NCBI GenBank assembly: GCA_024743115.1
Contig: JANSXC010000001.1
Location: forward strand, 367,628-431,627
Source: a bacterium
GTDB taxonomy: Bacteria; Planctomycetota; UBA1135; UBA2386
Reading direction: 5' to 3'
DNA: 64,000 bases
In this document: one piece after another, positions 52,435-61,343 of the stretch
Layout: each line of letters opens with the position of its first letter
How positions within the stretch are numbered: the stretch's first letter is position 1
Program-made: the position numbers and the translations under genes
Notes under the pieces: model-generated
What the model saw: the letters and a program-made list of their open reading frames with translations, nothing else
Told to the model about the DNA's origin: nothing
The model's database searches: none

Positions 52435-53157
52435 ATGCAGGCACACCGCTCCCGATCCATCCCCGCCGCCCTGACGTTGTTCTTGATCTGCGGGCTGCTG
52501 CTGCCGGGAGCCTGCGCGTTGCCGTCGAGGACGCTCGACATGGCCACGAACGAGCGGCTCTATCTCGACGTCGCCTATCAGACCCGGATCCCGGGCGATC
52601 GCGAACTGTTCGTTGCGCCGCTCGTCGATGCGCGCACCGCCGACGACTTGCCCGTGCACGACCGGGGCTTCCCGATCAGCTACGGCTCGGACGGCGTCTG
52701 GGAACGCCCCGTGCGTGACATGGTCGACGAGATCCTGGCGCGGCAACTCGGCGACAGCGGCCTGTTCCACAACATCGTGAGCAAGGCATCGCCGCAGTCA
52801 CTCGTTCTGGCACCGAGCCTCGAGAAGTTCACTACGGGTGCCGTCGAGGCCGTCGGGGGGGCGCGCGCGTTTGCCGAGGTCGGGTTGCGCCTGCGCGTGC
52901 TCGGCGCGGTCGACGCGGGGACCGGCGAGCGGCCCGTGCTCTACGACGAGACTTTCTCGGAGCGTCAGATCACCGAGCCGTCGATGCGGCCCGTGAGCCC
53001 GTACCTGCTCGTCGGCGTGGCGCTGCGCACCACGATGCAGAAGACTCTGACCGGGCTCGACACGAGCAACGTCGGGCGCAGTTTCGTGCCCGCGATCGAC
53101 GATGGTCGCGGTAATGCTACGGCCACGGCGTCGGCTTCTCACGAAGCCTCGCGCTGA
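52435..53157 (+). CDS. Lipoprotein, unknown function
   Basis: 240 residues. The signal peptide ends LLLPGAC with a lipobox P-G-A-C, giving a lipid-anchored envelope protein. The body has the look of the GNA1162/DUF799 and YajG-type lipoproteins: a strand 'RELFVAPLVDAR', a 'MVDEILARQLGDSGLFHNI' helix followed by LVLAPSLEKF, then a strand-rich part. These families assemble as outer-membrane-associated proteins, but the match is too weak to name. The tail from residue ~215 is Ala/Ser-rich and probably disordered. ATG 52435; no ribosome-binding site is clear. It converges with the sulfotransferase gene. Confidence 0.68.
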   Translation: MQAHRSRSIPAALTLFLICGLLLPGACALPSRTLDMATNERLYLDVAYQTRIPGDRELFVAPLVDARTADDLPVHDRGFPISYGSDGVWERPVRDMVDEILARQLGDSGLFHNIVSKASPQSLVLAPSLEKFTTGAVEAVGGARAFAEVGLRLRVLGAVDAGTGERPVLYDETFSERQITEPSMRPVSPYLLVGVALRTTMQKTLTGLDTSNVGRSFVPAIDDGRGNATATASASHEASR

Positions 53158-53196
53158 GTCGGCTCGCTGTCGTGCGGGCCCTCTGTTTGCCTGGCG

Positions 53197-54396
53197 TCAG
53201 CTCGGCCGCTGCCAGTCCAGTTTGCGGCCCATCAGTTCTTCGAGCCGCTCGTTGTGCGGCGCGAAGAAGCGCTTCAGTCGTTCGCGCACCGGGTCCTGCT
53301 TCGACTTGTCGTAGTCGCCCTTGAGGTGGACTTCGTAGTTGTCGAGCTGGTGGTCGGGCAGCTCGAGGTAGTCGTAGACCCGGGTCAGTGTCTCGGCGGG
53401 TTTGCCGTAGAGGTCTTCGCTCGGGATCACCAGCATCTGCTCCGGCGAGAACGCGTCGACCCACGATTGGATGAAGTAGGCGTAGAGTCCGTGCCAGACG
53501 TAACCCCGCTCGGTGTCCCAATACTCGCCGGGATAGGGCCACAGGCTGTCGACCGACTCGAGGATGTCGAGCTCGCGATTGAGCGCTTCCTCGACCGTGC
53601 GCGATTCGACGCCGAGTTTGCGATCGTGATGGCAATGTGAGATCGCCTTGTCGACCGGATCGCGCGCGAGGGCCATCAGCTTGACGTTCGGATACTGCTC
53701 GCGCATGAGCGGCTGCGCTTCCCGCATTCCGATGTAGCAGGTGCTGGCTTCACCCGTGATGAACCGCGTGTCACCGTCCGGAATCCTCGGGAAGTGGGAC
53801 AGGTACCAATCGTGGCCGCGCTCCGGGAAGCGGTAGTACTCGATCTCTTTCCAGATCGCGGGAAGGACTTGCGGGTGGTCCTTCATGTACTCGTAGAGCG
53901 AGGTCGTGCCGCACTTCGTCGCGCCGATGATCACGAAGTCGGGGCCCTTGGGCGTGCCGGAGTCCCCGTACTTCGCGTAGTGGTCGGGGAAGTGCTCACG
54001 CGTCTTGATGTCGGTCGCGAGGCGCAGGTGTTGACTCGCGGCCTCGAAGTCACCCCTCACGGTCAGCGCCTGGCCGAGGCAGAGGTTGAACCAGTGACCT
54101 TCCCAGCCGAGGTCGAGGGCGCGGCGGAACTCGGCGATGGCTTCGTCGAGCTCACCGTTCTGCCGCATCGCCTCGGCGAGATCCGGATTGAAGAAGTAGT
54201 CGCCGCGACGGGTCAGCGCGAGGGCGAGCTCGTTGTGGTACCACGGCCGTTCGGGCTGGAGGTCGACCGCCTTGCGACAGGCTTCGATCGCCTCGTCGAA
54301 ACGTTGCTGCTTGTGCAGTTCCTGGGACTGCTCGATCAGGGCTTTCGCCTGCTGGTTCTTGAGGCTGCGGGTCATGAACTTGAAGAGCTTCAGCAT
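53197..54396 (-). CDS. TPR-containing sulfotransferase
   Basis: 399 residues. Residues ~15-130 are three TPR-like helix pairs (FDEAIEACRKAVDLQPERPW, LDEAIAEFRRALDLGWEG). The sulfotransferase domain begins at about 152: FVIIGATKCGTTSLYEYMKD is the PAPS 5'-phosphosulfate loop (KCGTTS) and ALARDPVDKAISHCHHDRK is the 3'-phosphate-binding segment (RxPxxRxxS type, here RDPVDKAIS). The domain is of the heparan-sulfate/NodH type, so it moves a sulfo group from PAPS to a sugar or a peptide. No signal peptide, so it acts in the cytoplasm on a precursor, probably a surface glycan or lipid. A near-perfect inverted repeat lies directly upstream. Confidence 0.88.
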   Translation of the reverse strand: MLKLFKFMTRSLKNQQAKALIEQSQELHKQQRFDEAIEACRKAVDLQPERPWYHNELALALTRRGDYFFNPDLAEAMRQNGELDEAIAEFRRALDLGWEGHWFNLCLGQALTVRGDFEAASQHLRLATDIKTREHFPDHYAKYGDSGTPKGPDFVIIGATKCGTTSLYEYMKDHPQVLPAIWKEIEYYRFPERGHDWYLSHFPRIPDGDTRFITGEASTCYIGMREAQPLMREQYPNVKLMALARDPVDKAISHCHHDRKLGVESRTVEEALNRELDILESVDSLWPYPGEYWDTERGYVWHGLYAYFIQSWVDAFSPEQMLVIPSEDLYGKPAETLTRVYDYLELPDHQLDNYEVHLKGDYDKSKQDPVRERLKRFFAPHNERLEELMGRKLDWQRPS

Positions 54397-54401
54397 GGGT
54401 G

Positions 54402-54454
54402 GCCATGGGGTGCTACCCGCGGCTGCGCCGGGGCATTCTGAGGCACCCCGTGGC
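54402..54454. promoter_or_regulatory. Inverted repeat beside the sulfotransferase start
   Basis: Arms GCCATGGGGTGC (54402-54413) and GCACCCCGTGGC (54443-54454) match at 11 of 12 positions and enclose 29 bases. As plus-strand RNA the odd pair is G-U; as minus-strand RNA it is C-A. The right end of the minus-strand form lies 5 bases before the sulfotransferase ATG at 54396, where a ribosome-binding site would be. It may control translation of this gene, or belong to the divergent DUF502 transcript. Confidence 0.4.
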
Positions 54455-54590
54455 GATGTCCAAGTCTATCCCCCGTTCCAGCGGGCCTGGCGGTTTGCAT
54501 TCCCGTGGCGAGGAGTCCTAGACTCCGAACTTCGGTGCTACGCGGAACTCCCGTGGCATGGTCGTGACGGGGTCGATTCGCCAAGTATCC

Positions 54591-55172
54591 ATGAAGCCGG
54601 TTCGCCACATCTCGCGTTGCCTGGTCGGGGGCATCGTCGCGCTGCTGCCCATCGGCGGCACGATTCTCCTGATCGTTCAGCTCGAGAACGTTCTGGCGGA
54701 GTCGTGGCTCGTCGATCAGCACTGGTACTTCCCGGGCATGGGGATCCTCGCGGCGGTGCTCGTGATCTACGCCGTTGGTTTGTTCGTGACGACCTTTCTC
54801 GGGCGTTGGCTCTGGAAGCAGGTGGATCGCCTGCTGGAGGGGCTGCCGCTGCTCGGCACGATGTATCAGTCGTTGAAGGAGCTGCTCGGCTACGACTCGG
54901 GCAAGGAGCGGTTCTTCCAGGGCGTGGTCCTCGTACCGACCGACGGCGGGCGCGAGTTGGGGTTGATCACGGGTGAAGCGCAGGGTGACGACGGCGAGAC
55001 CAAGACGCTCGTCTTCGTGCCGAGTTCCCCCAATCCGACGAACGGCCGATTGGTGTTCGCCGATCCCGGGGACCTGCAGAAGCTCGACGTCAAGGCGGCT
55101 GCTGCGCTGCGGACGCTCGTCGCGATCGGCAAGACGAAGCTCGACGACGACGACGAGGACCGGGACAGCTGA
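54591..55172 (+). CDS. DUF502 family membrane protein
   Basis: 193 residues from ATG 54591. The first half holds two membrane helices: CLVGGIVALLPIGGTILLIV and MGILAAVLVIYAVGLFVTTF. Between and after them come the family's landmarks: GRWLWKQVDRLLEGLPLLGTMYQSLKELL, then QGVVLVPTDGGRELGLITG and TLVFVPSSPNPTNGRLVF (the conserved VFVPTTPNP(T)SG-type segment). DUF502 proteins are small cytoplasmic-membrane proteins of unknown role. ATG 54558 is in frame and would add 11 residues; MKPVRHISR fits the family start better. The Asp-rich tail (KLDDDDEDRDS) is typical of variable ends. Confidence 0.85.
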   Translation: MKPVRHISRCLVGGIVALLPIGGTILLIVQLENVLAESWLVDQHWYFPGMGILAAVLVIYAVGLFVTTFLGRWLWKQVDRLLEGLPLLGTMYQSLKELLGYDSGKERFFQGVVLVPTDGGRELGLITGEAQGDDGETKTLVFVPSSPNPTNGRLVFADPGDLQKLDVKAAAALRTLVAIGKTKLDDDDEDRDS

Positions 55173-55196
55173 CTCGGGGGGCGCGTCGCGATCGGC

Positions 55197-56489
55197 TCAG
55201 TGCTGTCGCCGCGCGAGCCCCTCGCGCAGTCGCCGCAGCATCGGCGCGTGGTAGTCGCCCTTCTGCTCGCGTTCGCTCAGGAACGCTTCGGCCTGCGCGT
55301 GCTCGCCGAGGCAGAGCAGGCCGAAGGCGGCGCTGACACGGACGTCGAGCGTTTCATTCGGATCGTCGAGGCGGGCCTGCAGCGCCTTACGGCTTGGTTC
55401 GTCACCGAGCAGGCCGAGCGCCTTGGCCGCCTCGGAACGCGACTCGGAGTCGATCGCGTCGAGCATCGGTCGCAGGTGGGGGATCGCCGCGATCTCACCG
55501 ATCTCGCCGAGCGTGCGCACTGCGAGCGGCGCCGTGAACGGATCGCCGAGCAGCTTCATGACGTCGGGGCCGACCTCGTTCGCGCACGTGCCGAGCTCTG
55601 CGAGGATCTGCAGGGCGGTCGTGCGCAGGTAGTGTTCCGAGGCCGTGAGCGCGCGGGCGAGCAGCGGCAGGCCGACCTTGCCGGCGCGGGTCAGCACGTA
55701 GCGCGCGTCGTCGATCGGGCGCAACTGCGTGAACTGGGTCGTCGCGAGGCGGCGAGCGATGCGCGCGTCGAGCTGCGGGCCCGCTGGTGCTTCGAAGTCG
55801 GGGGCCGCGCCGACACCGGTCTGGCGCCACGTCTTCGTGATCGCCTGCATCGCGCCGCGCAGCTGGTCGTAGGTCGGGTTGTCGTCGAGTTCGATGCCGC
55901 GTTGCTGGCAGATCGCGATCGCGCGTTGGCCCGCGACGTTGGCGGTGGCCTCGCTCGTCATCGCCGCGTCGAGCCATTGGGCGCCGGTGTCGTTGCCGAG
56001 CCGCTGTAGTGCATCGGCGACCCACACGACGGCCTCGGCGTCCTTCTCGTACTTCAGGCGGTGCAGCAACGGCAGCTGCAGCTCGCTCTGACCGGATTGG
56101 CCCGCGAGCCACGCGGCGCGACGGCGGACGCCGACGTCCTCGTGGGCGAGTGCTGGCTCCAGCGCACACCAGGCGAACGGATGCTCGAGGAGCGCGCGTT
56201 CGGCGCGCGCCTTCAAGCGGGCGTCTGCCGCCGTGATGCCGAGCGCGATCTCCTTGTACTCGTCGAGCTCGCGGTTGGCTTTCTCGTCGGGCTCGGGCAT
56301 GCCGGCGATCAGTTCGTCGATCACCGGCACGAACGGCTGGAGCTCGGGCGCGGGGAACTGAGGGCCGCGAGGTTTCTCGACAGCTTCACTCGCGCAGCCG
56401 CCGAGAACCACGACGGCGGTGGCGGCGGCGAGGGCCGCTGGGTGCGGAGCTGTCAGGGCAGCGCGAGACTTGCGTGGTGAAGGGCTCAT
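55197..56489 (-). CDS. HEAT-repeat lipoprotein
   Basis: 430 residues. Signal peptide with lipobox LGGC (VVVLGGCASE), so it is anchored in the envelope. From about residue 110 it has HEAT/PBS-lyase-like repeats: 'LLEHPFAWCALEPALAHEDVG' starts the series and 'VGLPLLARALTASEHYLRTT', 'DPFTAPLAVRTLGEIGEIAA', 'SRSEAAKALGLLGDEPSRKA' and 'ETLDVRVSAAFGLLCLGEHA' follow. Such superhelices bind proteins and often act as scaffolds. ATG 56489 overlaps the stop of the cytochrome gene by four bases, so it is co-translated with it and may hold or assemble the heme proteins and transporter of this operon (inference). Confidence 0.85.
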   Translation of the reverse strand: MSPSPRKSRAALTAPHPAALAAATAVVVLGGCASEAVEKPRGPQFPAPELQPFVPVIDELIAGMPEPDEKANRELDEYKEIALGITAADARLKARAERALLEHPFAWCALEPALAHEDVGVRRRAAWLAGQSGQSELQLPLLHRLKYEKDAEAVVWVADALQRLGNDTGAQWLDAAMTSEATANVAGQRAIAICQQRGIELDDNPTYDQLRGAMQAITKTWRQTGVGAAPDFEAPAGPQLDARIARRLATTQFTQLRPIDDARYVLTRAGKVGLPLLARALTASEHYLRTTALQILAELGTCANEVGPDVMKLLGDPFTAPLAVRTLGEIGEIAAIPHLRPMLDAIDSESRSEAAKALGLLGDEPSRKALQARLDDPNETLDVRVSAAFGLLCLGEHAQAEAFLSEREQKGDYHAPMLRRLREGLARRQH

Positions 56490-57568
56490 AGCTCGATCCG
56501 GCGCTCCTCGAGCAGGGTGCTGAGCGGGCTGTCGTCGCCGCAGAACGGCGTCGCGCGATACCACAGGCGGGCTTCGACCGCGGCGGTGCCGGCCGGGATC
56601 GGGACTCGCACGGTCTTCGTGGCGTCCGCGGCGAGTTGGGTGTTCTCCTGCGGCTTGGCGCCCGGGCCAACCGGCGTCGCTTCGTCGCGGTACGGCTGGC
56701 GCGCGCGCCATGCGAGGGTCCAGTCGGACGGGCTCGGTTGGCCGGCCTCGACCGCTGCAGGCTGGGCCGCTGCAGGCTGGGCCGCTGGGGGCGCGGTGCC
56801 GGCCGGCAGGAAGCGGTAGACCATGTCGACGGCGCGATGCCGCTCTTCGGTCGGGAAGTTGTGGCCCGCGCCGACGTTGGTCAGCGACAACACCAGTTCG
56901 TCGCCGTCGCGCGAGACCTCGAACTTGCCGGCCTTCCGGAGCATTGCCTTGTCGTGACCGCCGGGCCACACGTGGCTGCGGCCCATGCGCGTGCTGCCGT
57001 CGGCGCGCGTGCGCTCGACTTCCTGCATGTGACAGTCGGAGCAAGTCGTGCCTTCTTCGGCATAGCGACTTGCGCGCCATTGGTCGGTGGTCCAGTGCTG
57101 GTTGTGGCACGAGGCGCAGGCCTCGACCGCGAAGAAGTCCTCACTGCGCTTCGGTGCGCACGGCGCCTCGGGGCGATCGTTGCGCCCCAGGATGCCGCCG
57201 TCCGGACCGAGGTGGCAGCTGATGCAGCTCACGCCTTCGTCGAAGTGCGTGCGCCGCGGCAGCGTGCGTTTGCCGAACCCCGTGACCGCGAGCGGTCGCG
57301 GCAGGTGGCAGTCCATGCACTCCTCCTTCCGGAAGTCGTCGCTGAGCTTGCGCACCTCGGGGTTCGTGAACGCGATCTGGTGGTGCGAGCCGTGCCACTC
57401 GTCGTAGACGTCCTGGTGGCATTCCTGACACTGCCGGGAGGATTCCCAGCGCACCGTCCGGCCCGCGTGGGCCGTGTTGCCGTCGCCACTGAGCGAGAGA
57501 AACGCGATCACGCCCCCGAACGCTGCCAGGACGCCGATCGCCAAACCGAGTCGTACAGAGAAGTTCAC
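56486..57568 (-). CDS. Five-heme cytochrome c, membrane-anchored
   Basis: 360 residues. One N-terminal hydrophobic segment (8-27, LAIGVLAAFGGVIAFLSL) directs it to the periplasm, uncleaved or as a signal. Five CxxCH heme sites are seen at about residues 47, 84, 115, 151 and 176 (CQECH, CMDCH, CISCH, CASCH, CSDCH). The HEWHGSHHQIAFTNPEV-like opening (here DVYDEWHGSHHQIAF) is typical of cytochrome c554/c552-like multiheme families. After residue ~200 there is a beta-sandwich domain, with the 15-base repeat adding AAQPA linker residues. The start is GTG 57568 because AGAGGA lies 8 bases before it. Probably passes electrons between the membrane and the periplasm or outer membrane. Confidence 0.9.
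   Translation of the reverse strand: MNFSVRLGLAIGVLAAFGGVIAFLSLSGDGNTAHAGRTVRWESSRQCQECHQDVYDEWHGSHHQIAFTNPEVRKLSDDFRKEECMDCHLPRPLAVTGFGKRTLPRRTHFDEGVSCISCHLGPDGGILGRNDRPEAPCAPKRSEDFFAVEACASCHNQHWTTDQWRASRYAEEGTTCSDCHMQEVERTRADGSTRMGRSHVWPGGHDKAMLRKAGKFEVSRDGDELVLSLTNVGAGHNFPTEERHRAVDMVYRFLPAGTAPPAAQPAAAQPAAVEAGQPSPSDWTLAWRARQPYRDEATPVGPGAKPQENTQLAADATKTVRVPIPAGTAAVEARLWYRATPFCGDDSPLSTLLEERRIEL
56754..56783. repeat. Two tandem copies of a 15-base unit inside the cytochrome gene
   Basis: GCTGCAGGCTGGGCC is present twice without change at 56754-56768 and 56769-56783, and a third partial copy follows. In the gene it encodes the AAQP-type linker between the heme and beta domains, so length changes there are in frame. 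Confidence 0.7.
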
Positions 57569-57576
57569 TGTGTCGT

Positions 57577-57582
57577 TCCTCT
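57577..57582 (-). promoter_or_regulatory. Ribosome-binding site for the cytochrome gene
   Basis: On the minus strand AGAGGA sits 8 bases before GTG 57568 and supports that non-ATG start. Confidence 0.55.
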
Positions 57583-57592
57583 TGTCGGCCCG

Positions 57593-58651
57593 TCAGTGGG
57601 CCGCCGTCTGCCAGGGCAGGAGTCGTGGCGTGCTCCTGAGGTTCAAACGGGCTGGCAAACCCGTCGCGAGCAGCTCGTCGCTGCGCGCGAACACGATGTG
57701 ATCGCCGAGAGCAATGCGATTCTGGTAACCGTCCGTGGTGGGGGTGCTCGTGAGCACGCTGCCGCGGACTTCCGCGGGAGAGTCGTCGGCCGGGCTGGCC
57801 GACACGTCTCCGGGCAGCAGCACGAGGCGCAGCTCGGAGTCGGAGGGAGTTGCCGCGCCGTTGGTCGCGGCATGCACCGCCGGGCGATCGAACGCGCCGA
57901 ACGGCGTCTCGACCCGGTCGCCCGCGGGGGTCGTCGGTAGGCAGGCTGCGTTCGCCAGGAACGCGGCCGTGAACGCGCAGCTCGGGTTCGCGAGGAGCTC
58001 GCGCGCGCTGCCGCGTTCGACGACGCGGCCCTCGTGCATGACCACGAGATCGGTCGCGAGCGCAAAGGCCTCGTCGCGATCGTGGGTGACGAGCACCGTC
58101 GTGAGGCCACGCTCGTCGGCGAGCGTGCGCACGAGGAGCACGAGGGCATCGCGGAGGTGGACGTCGACGCTGCGCAGCGGCTCGTCGAGCAGCAGCACGG
58201 CGGGCTCTGGTGCGAGCGCGCGCAGGAGGCCGAGGCGCTGGGCCTCCCCGCCTGACATCTTCGCGGGCTTGCGCTCGGCGAGATGGCCGATGCCGCCGCG
58301 CTCGAGCAACGCGTCGGCTGCCGCCGGGGTCATGCTCGGGGCGGCGAACGTCAGGTGCTGGCGGGCATTGAGGTGCGGCCAGAGCGCGCCGTCCTGGAAG
58401 ACGAGTCCGAGGCCCCGGCGATCGGGAGCGGTGTGGAGCTTGCCGTCCGCGACGACCTGGTCGCCGATCCGGATCGTGCCGCTGCCGATGCGTTCCAGGC
58501 CCGCGACGCAGCGCAGCAGGCTGGTCTTGCCAGAACCCGATGGCCCGACGATCGCGACGCGGCCGCCGGCCGGCACGTCGAAACCGACGGGGCCGAGGGT
58601 GAACTCACCGCGGCGGCAGGTCAGGTCGGTAACGGTAAGGGCGGTGGTCAC
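57593..58651 (-). CDS. ABC transporter ATP-binding protein, FbpC/PotA-type
   Basis: 352 residues. Walker A GPSGSGKTS, Q-loop LVFQDGALWPH, signature MSGGEAQRLGL (usually LSGGQ), Walker B VLLLDEPLRSVD and switch His in VLVTHDRDEA are all present. The last ~110 residues are a TOBE-like C-terminal domain, as in FbpC, CysA and PotA. It energises the permease encoded directly upstream; its ATG overlaps that gene's stop by four bases. The ABC signature change Leu to Met at its start is common. Together with the solute-binding protein this is a complete importer. Confidence 0.93.
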   Translation of the reverse strand: MTTALTVTDLTCRRGEFTLGPVGFDVPAGGRVAIVGPSGSGKTSLLRCVAGLERIGSGTIRIGDQVVADGKLHTAPDRRGLGLVFQDGALWPHLNARQHLTFAAPSMTPAAADALLERGGIGHLAERKPAKMSGGEAQRLGLLRALAPEPAVLLLDEPLRSVDVHLRDALVLLVRTLADERGLTTVLVTHDRDEAFALATDLVVMHEGRVVERGSARELLANPSCAFTAAFLANAACLPTTPAGDRVETPFGAFDRPAVHAATNGAATPSDSELRLVLLPGDVSASPADDSPAEVRGSVLTSTPTTDGYQNRIALGDHIVFARSDELLATGLPARLNLRSTPRLLPWQTAAH

Positions 58652-60255
58652 GACAGCGAGGACAGCCTACGGCCGGCGAGCAGGGAGGGAAGCAGGGGGA
58701 CGAGGACCGCGGTGCTGAGCAGCAGGAGTCCGATGACACCGCTCCAATCCTCGTGCTGGAAGTGCACGGCGTTGGCGAGGCGGCGCACCGCGGTAGCGTT
58801 CGCGGCGGGCAGAACGACGGCGAGGTCGAGCTCGCGCAGCGCCAGCACGAAGACGAGCACGGCTGCCGACCAGGTCGCCGGGAGCAGCGGCGGCAGGTGA
58901 ATGCGCAGGCTGCGGCTCAGCGCCGACCGCGGCACGAGGCTCGCGGCTTCTTCGCTCGCGAGCGATTGTCGGCGCACCATCGCGGCGAGTGGGATCGCGG
59001 CGAACGGCAGGAAGCGCGCAGCGTAGCCGCAGAGCGCGAAACCCCAGCCGGAGTAGAAGTCGTTCATCGCGCGCATGACCTTGCTGTCGACGTAGCTGTT
59101 GACCAGCGCGACACCGAGCAGGATCGCGGGGATCGCGATGGGTAGCGCGAGGACGACCTCGAGCTTCTGCCAGCGGCGGGCCACGAGTCGCGCGAGCGGC
59201 AACGCGAGGATCACGACGAGCGCGGCGACGGCGAGCGCGAGCCACACCGAGTTCTCGAACACGGGCATGCCCTGATCGACGGCCTTGGCAAAGCTCTGGC
59301 GCGCGTATGCGATCGACATCGGTTCGGCCATCTGTGCCGAGCCGAGGACCCAGCGCGTGAGCACGAGCACGGGCACGCCGACGCCGGCGGCAAGGTAGAC
59401 CAGCGGCAGCAGCAGCGCGGGCCAACGACCGGCGCCGAGCGGCCGGATCGGCAGCGGCGTGACCGTGCCGCGGTCCGGGGCGTGGGCGCGGAGTCGGAGC
59501 GTCAGCCACATCAGCCCGGCGAGCGCCGCGATGAACGGCAGCGCGGCGACGACCGGGCTCTGGAGGTCTTCGAACGTGGTGCCGACGGCGCGCCGCGTCC
59601 AGCGGCTGTAGACCCCTTCGGCGTAGGTGTGCCAGGTCTTGCCCTTGACGGTCAGGAACTCGGGCACGCCGTGATCGGCGAGCGTGAACAGGAATGCGAG
59701 CAGGCAGCCCGCGAGCAGTTCGGGGCTGATCGTTCGTAGCAGCGCGAGTTCCGCGCGGCCGCGACCACGCAACAGCCATGCGGCTTCGTAGGCTCGGCCG
59801 TCGGCCGCGCGCAGGCCACGCGCCGTGAGCACGGCGACGAACGGCGCGTGGGCCACGCCGAGCAGCCACGCGCACGGCCAGAACCCCGACCCGATACCGA
59901 AATCGGAGAAGCCCATCGCCACGAAGATCGGTGGCATCACGAGGGGCGCGATGCCCAGCGGGCCGAGTACGCGGCCGAACGGCAGGTCCCGGCGTACGGT
60001 CAGCCACGCGTGGCCGCCGCCGAGGATCAGCGAGATCGTGGTGGCGGCGAGGCCGAGACGCAGCGAAGCGAGCAGCTGCTTCCAGAGGTTCTCGTCCTCG
60101 AACAGCCGGGCCCAGGCGGAGAACGTGAAGCCGGCGTCCGAGAAGAACGTGCCGAGGAACAGTTCGGCCAGCGGCAGCAGGACGAACAGCGCCACGAACA
60201 GCAGCGCCAGCAGGAGCGGCGCGCGTGACAGCAGGTTCGTGGCGGTGTGGTTCAC
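58648..60255 (-). CDS. ABC transporter permease, fused two-domain (FbpB/ThiP-type)
   Basis: 535 residues with about twelve membrane helices in two homologous halves. Each half has an EAA loop that meets the ATPase: YEAAWLLRGRGRAELALLRT in the first and EEAASLVPRSALSRSLRI in the second. This fused form is known for iron (FbpB/SfuB) and thiamine (ThiP) importers. ATG 60255 lies 35 bases after the stop of the solute-binding gene, and the gene ends in a 4-base overlap with the ATPase gene. Substrate follows the binding protein, for which see its entry. Confidence 0.92.
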   Translation of the reverse strand: MNHTATNLLSRAPLLLALLFVALFVLLPLAELFLGTFFSDAGFTFSAWARLFEDENLWKQLLASLRLGLAATTISLILGGGHAWLTVRRDLPFGRVLGPLGIAPLVMPPIFVAMGFSDFGIGSGFWPCAWLLGVAHAPFVAVLTARGLRAADGRAYEAAWLLRGRGRAELALLRTISPELLAGCLLAFLFTLADHGVPEFLTVKGKTWHTYAEGVYSRWTRRAVGTTFEDLQSPVVAALPFIAALAGLMWLTLRLRAHAPDRGTVTPLPIRPLGAGRWPALLLPLVYLAAGVGVPVLVLTRWVLGSAQMAEPMSIAYARQSFAKAVDQGMPVFENSVWLALAVAALVVILALPLARLVARRWQKLEVVLALPIAIPAILLGVALVNSYVDSKVMRAMNDFYSGWGFALCGYAARFLPFAAIPLAAMVRRQSLASEEAASLVPRSALSRSLRIHLPPLLPATWSAAVLVFVLALRELDLAVVLPAANATAVRRLANAVHFQHEDWSGVIGLLLLSTAVLVPLLPSLLAGRRLSSLS

Positions 60256-60290
60256 GGGTCTACGGACAGCCGGGCTGTGGCAGGGTCAGC

Positions 60291-61337
60291 TCACAGCGAG
60301 AAGCGCTTGGCGAAGTGCGTACTCGCCTTGGCGAGATCCTGGCCGACCGCGGCGATGTCCCACGCCATCTCGTGGAACTTGCCGGGAACCAGGACCGCGG
60401 GGTTGGCCGGTCCGGGGATGCCGTCGCGCAGCGGGATCTGGGCGCTGGCCGCGGCAGCGAGTCGGGTCTCGGTCGCGCGTGCGAGGATCAGGTCGATGAG
60501 CTTCTTGGCAACTTCGGGTGCGGGCCCGTTCTTGACGAGGCCGACGGAGTTGGGGATCAGCATCGTGCCGATCTGGCCGTCGCCCTGGTCGGGATAGACG
60601 CATTCGACGGGGAAGCCCTTCTGCTTCGCGACGTTGTAGTCGTCCGTGTCGGTGAATGCCCACGCCAGTCGGCCTTCGCGCACTGCGCGCATCGTCGCGC
60701 CGTTGCTCGCGAGGAACTCGACGTCGTTGCTTTCCATCTGATCGAACAACGCGTCGACCTTGTCCGCGCCGAGCACGTTGCGCAGGGCGGTGAAGTGCGT
60801 GAGCGTCGTGCCGGTCAGCGGTTTGGCGACTGCGCACTTGCCCTTCCACTTCGGATCGACGAGGTCGCGGTAGCTGCTCGGCCAGTCCTTCTTGTCGGGC
60901 AGCAGATCGGTGTTGACGATCAGCACGCGGGCGCGCGCGGCAAACGCGGTCCACATGCCGGTCGGGTCCTTCCAACGCGCCGGGATGTCTTTCGCCGCCG
61001 GTGAGACGTAGGGCGTGAGCAGCCCCTGCTGGGCCAGATGCACCGTGTTGCCGAGTTCGTTGTTCCAGAACACGTCGCAGCGCGGCGCCTTGGCCTCGGT
61101 CTTGATCGCGCTCACGTGACCGACGGTCTTGGCGGCTTCGCTGTCGTGCAGCTGCTTGATCGTGACGCCGAGCTCCTTGCTGAACTCGTCGAGGAGCTTG
61201 CGGCTGAACTGCTCGTCGAGTGCGACGCGGATCGTGGGCGCCGGATTGCCGGCGGCATCCGTTTCACTGGTGCACGCCGCGAGCGGCAGGAGGCTGAGCG
61301 TCAGCAGGGCGGGGGTGGAGAGGGTCAGTTTCGACAT
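60291..61337 (-). CDS. Extracellular solute-binding lipoprotein, FbpA/AfuA-like
   Basis: 348 residues. Signal peptide with lipobox LAAC (LLPLAACTSE). The mature protein is a two-lobed type II binding protein: VALDEQFSRKLLDEFSKELG, DVFWNNELGNTVHLAQQGLL, PSSYRDLVDPKWKGKCAVAKP, LAWAFTDTDDYNVAKQKGFP and IGTMLIPNSVGLVKNG follow the FbpA/AfuA layout. The Tyr-Tyr pair that binds Fe(III) in FbpA is replaced by a TDTDDY segment, so iron is possible but not certain; other metals or anions fit. GAGG 6 bases before ATG 61337 supports the start. It lies 101 bases downstream of the phosphatase-heme gene in the same operon. Confidence 0.9.
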   Translation of the reverse strand: MSKLTLSTPALLTLSLLPLAACTSETDAAGNPAPTIRVALDEQFSRKLLDEFSKELGVTIKQLHDSEAAKTVGHVSAIKTEAKAPRCDVFWNNELGNTVHLAQQGLLTPYVSPAAKDIPARWKDPTGMWTAFAARARVLIVNTDLLPDKKDWPSSYRDLVDPKWKGKCAVAKPLTGTTLTHFTALRNVLGADKVDALFDQMESNDVEFLASNGATMRAVREGRLAWAFTDTDDYNVAKQKGFPVECVYPDQGDGQIGTMLIPNSVGLVKNGPAPEVAKKLIDLILARATETRLAAAASAQIPLRDGIPGPANPAVLVPGKFHEMAWDIAAVGQDLAKASTHFAKRFSL

Positions 61338-61343
61338 CGGTGG

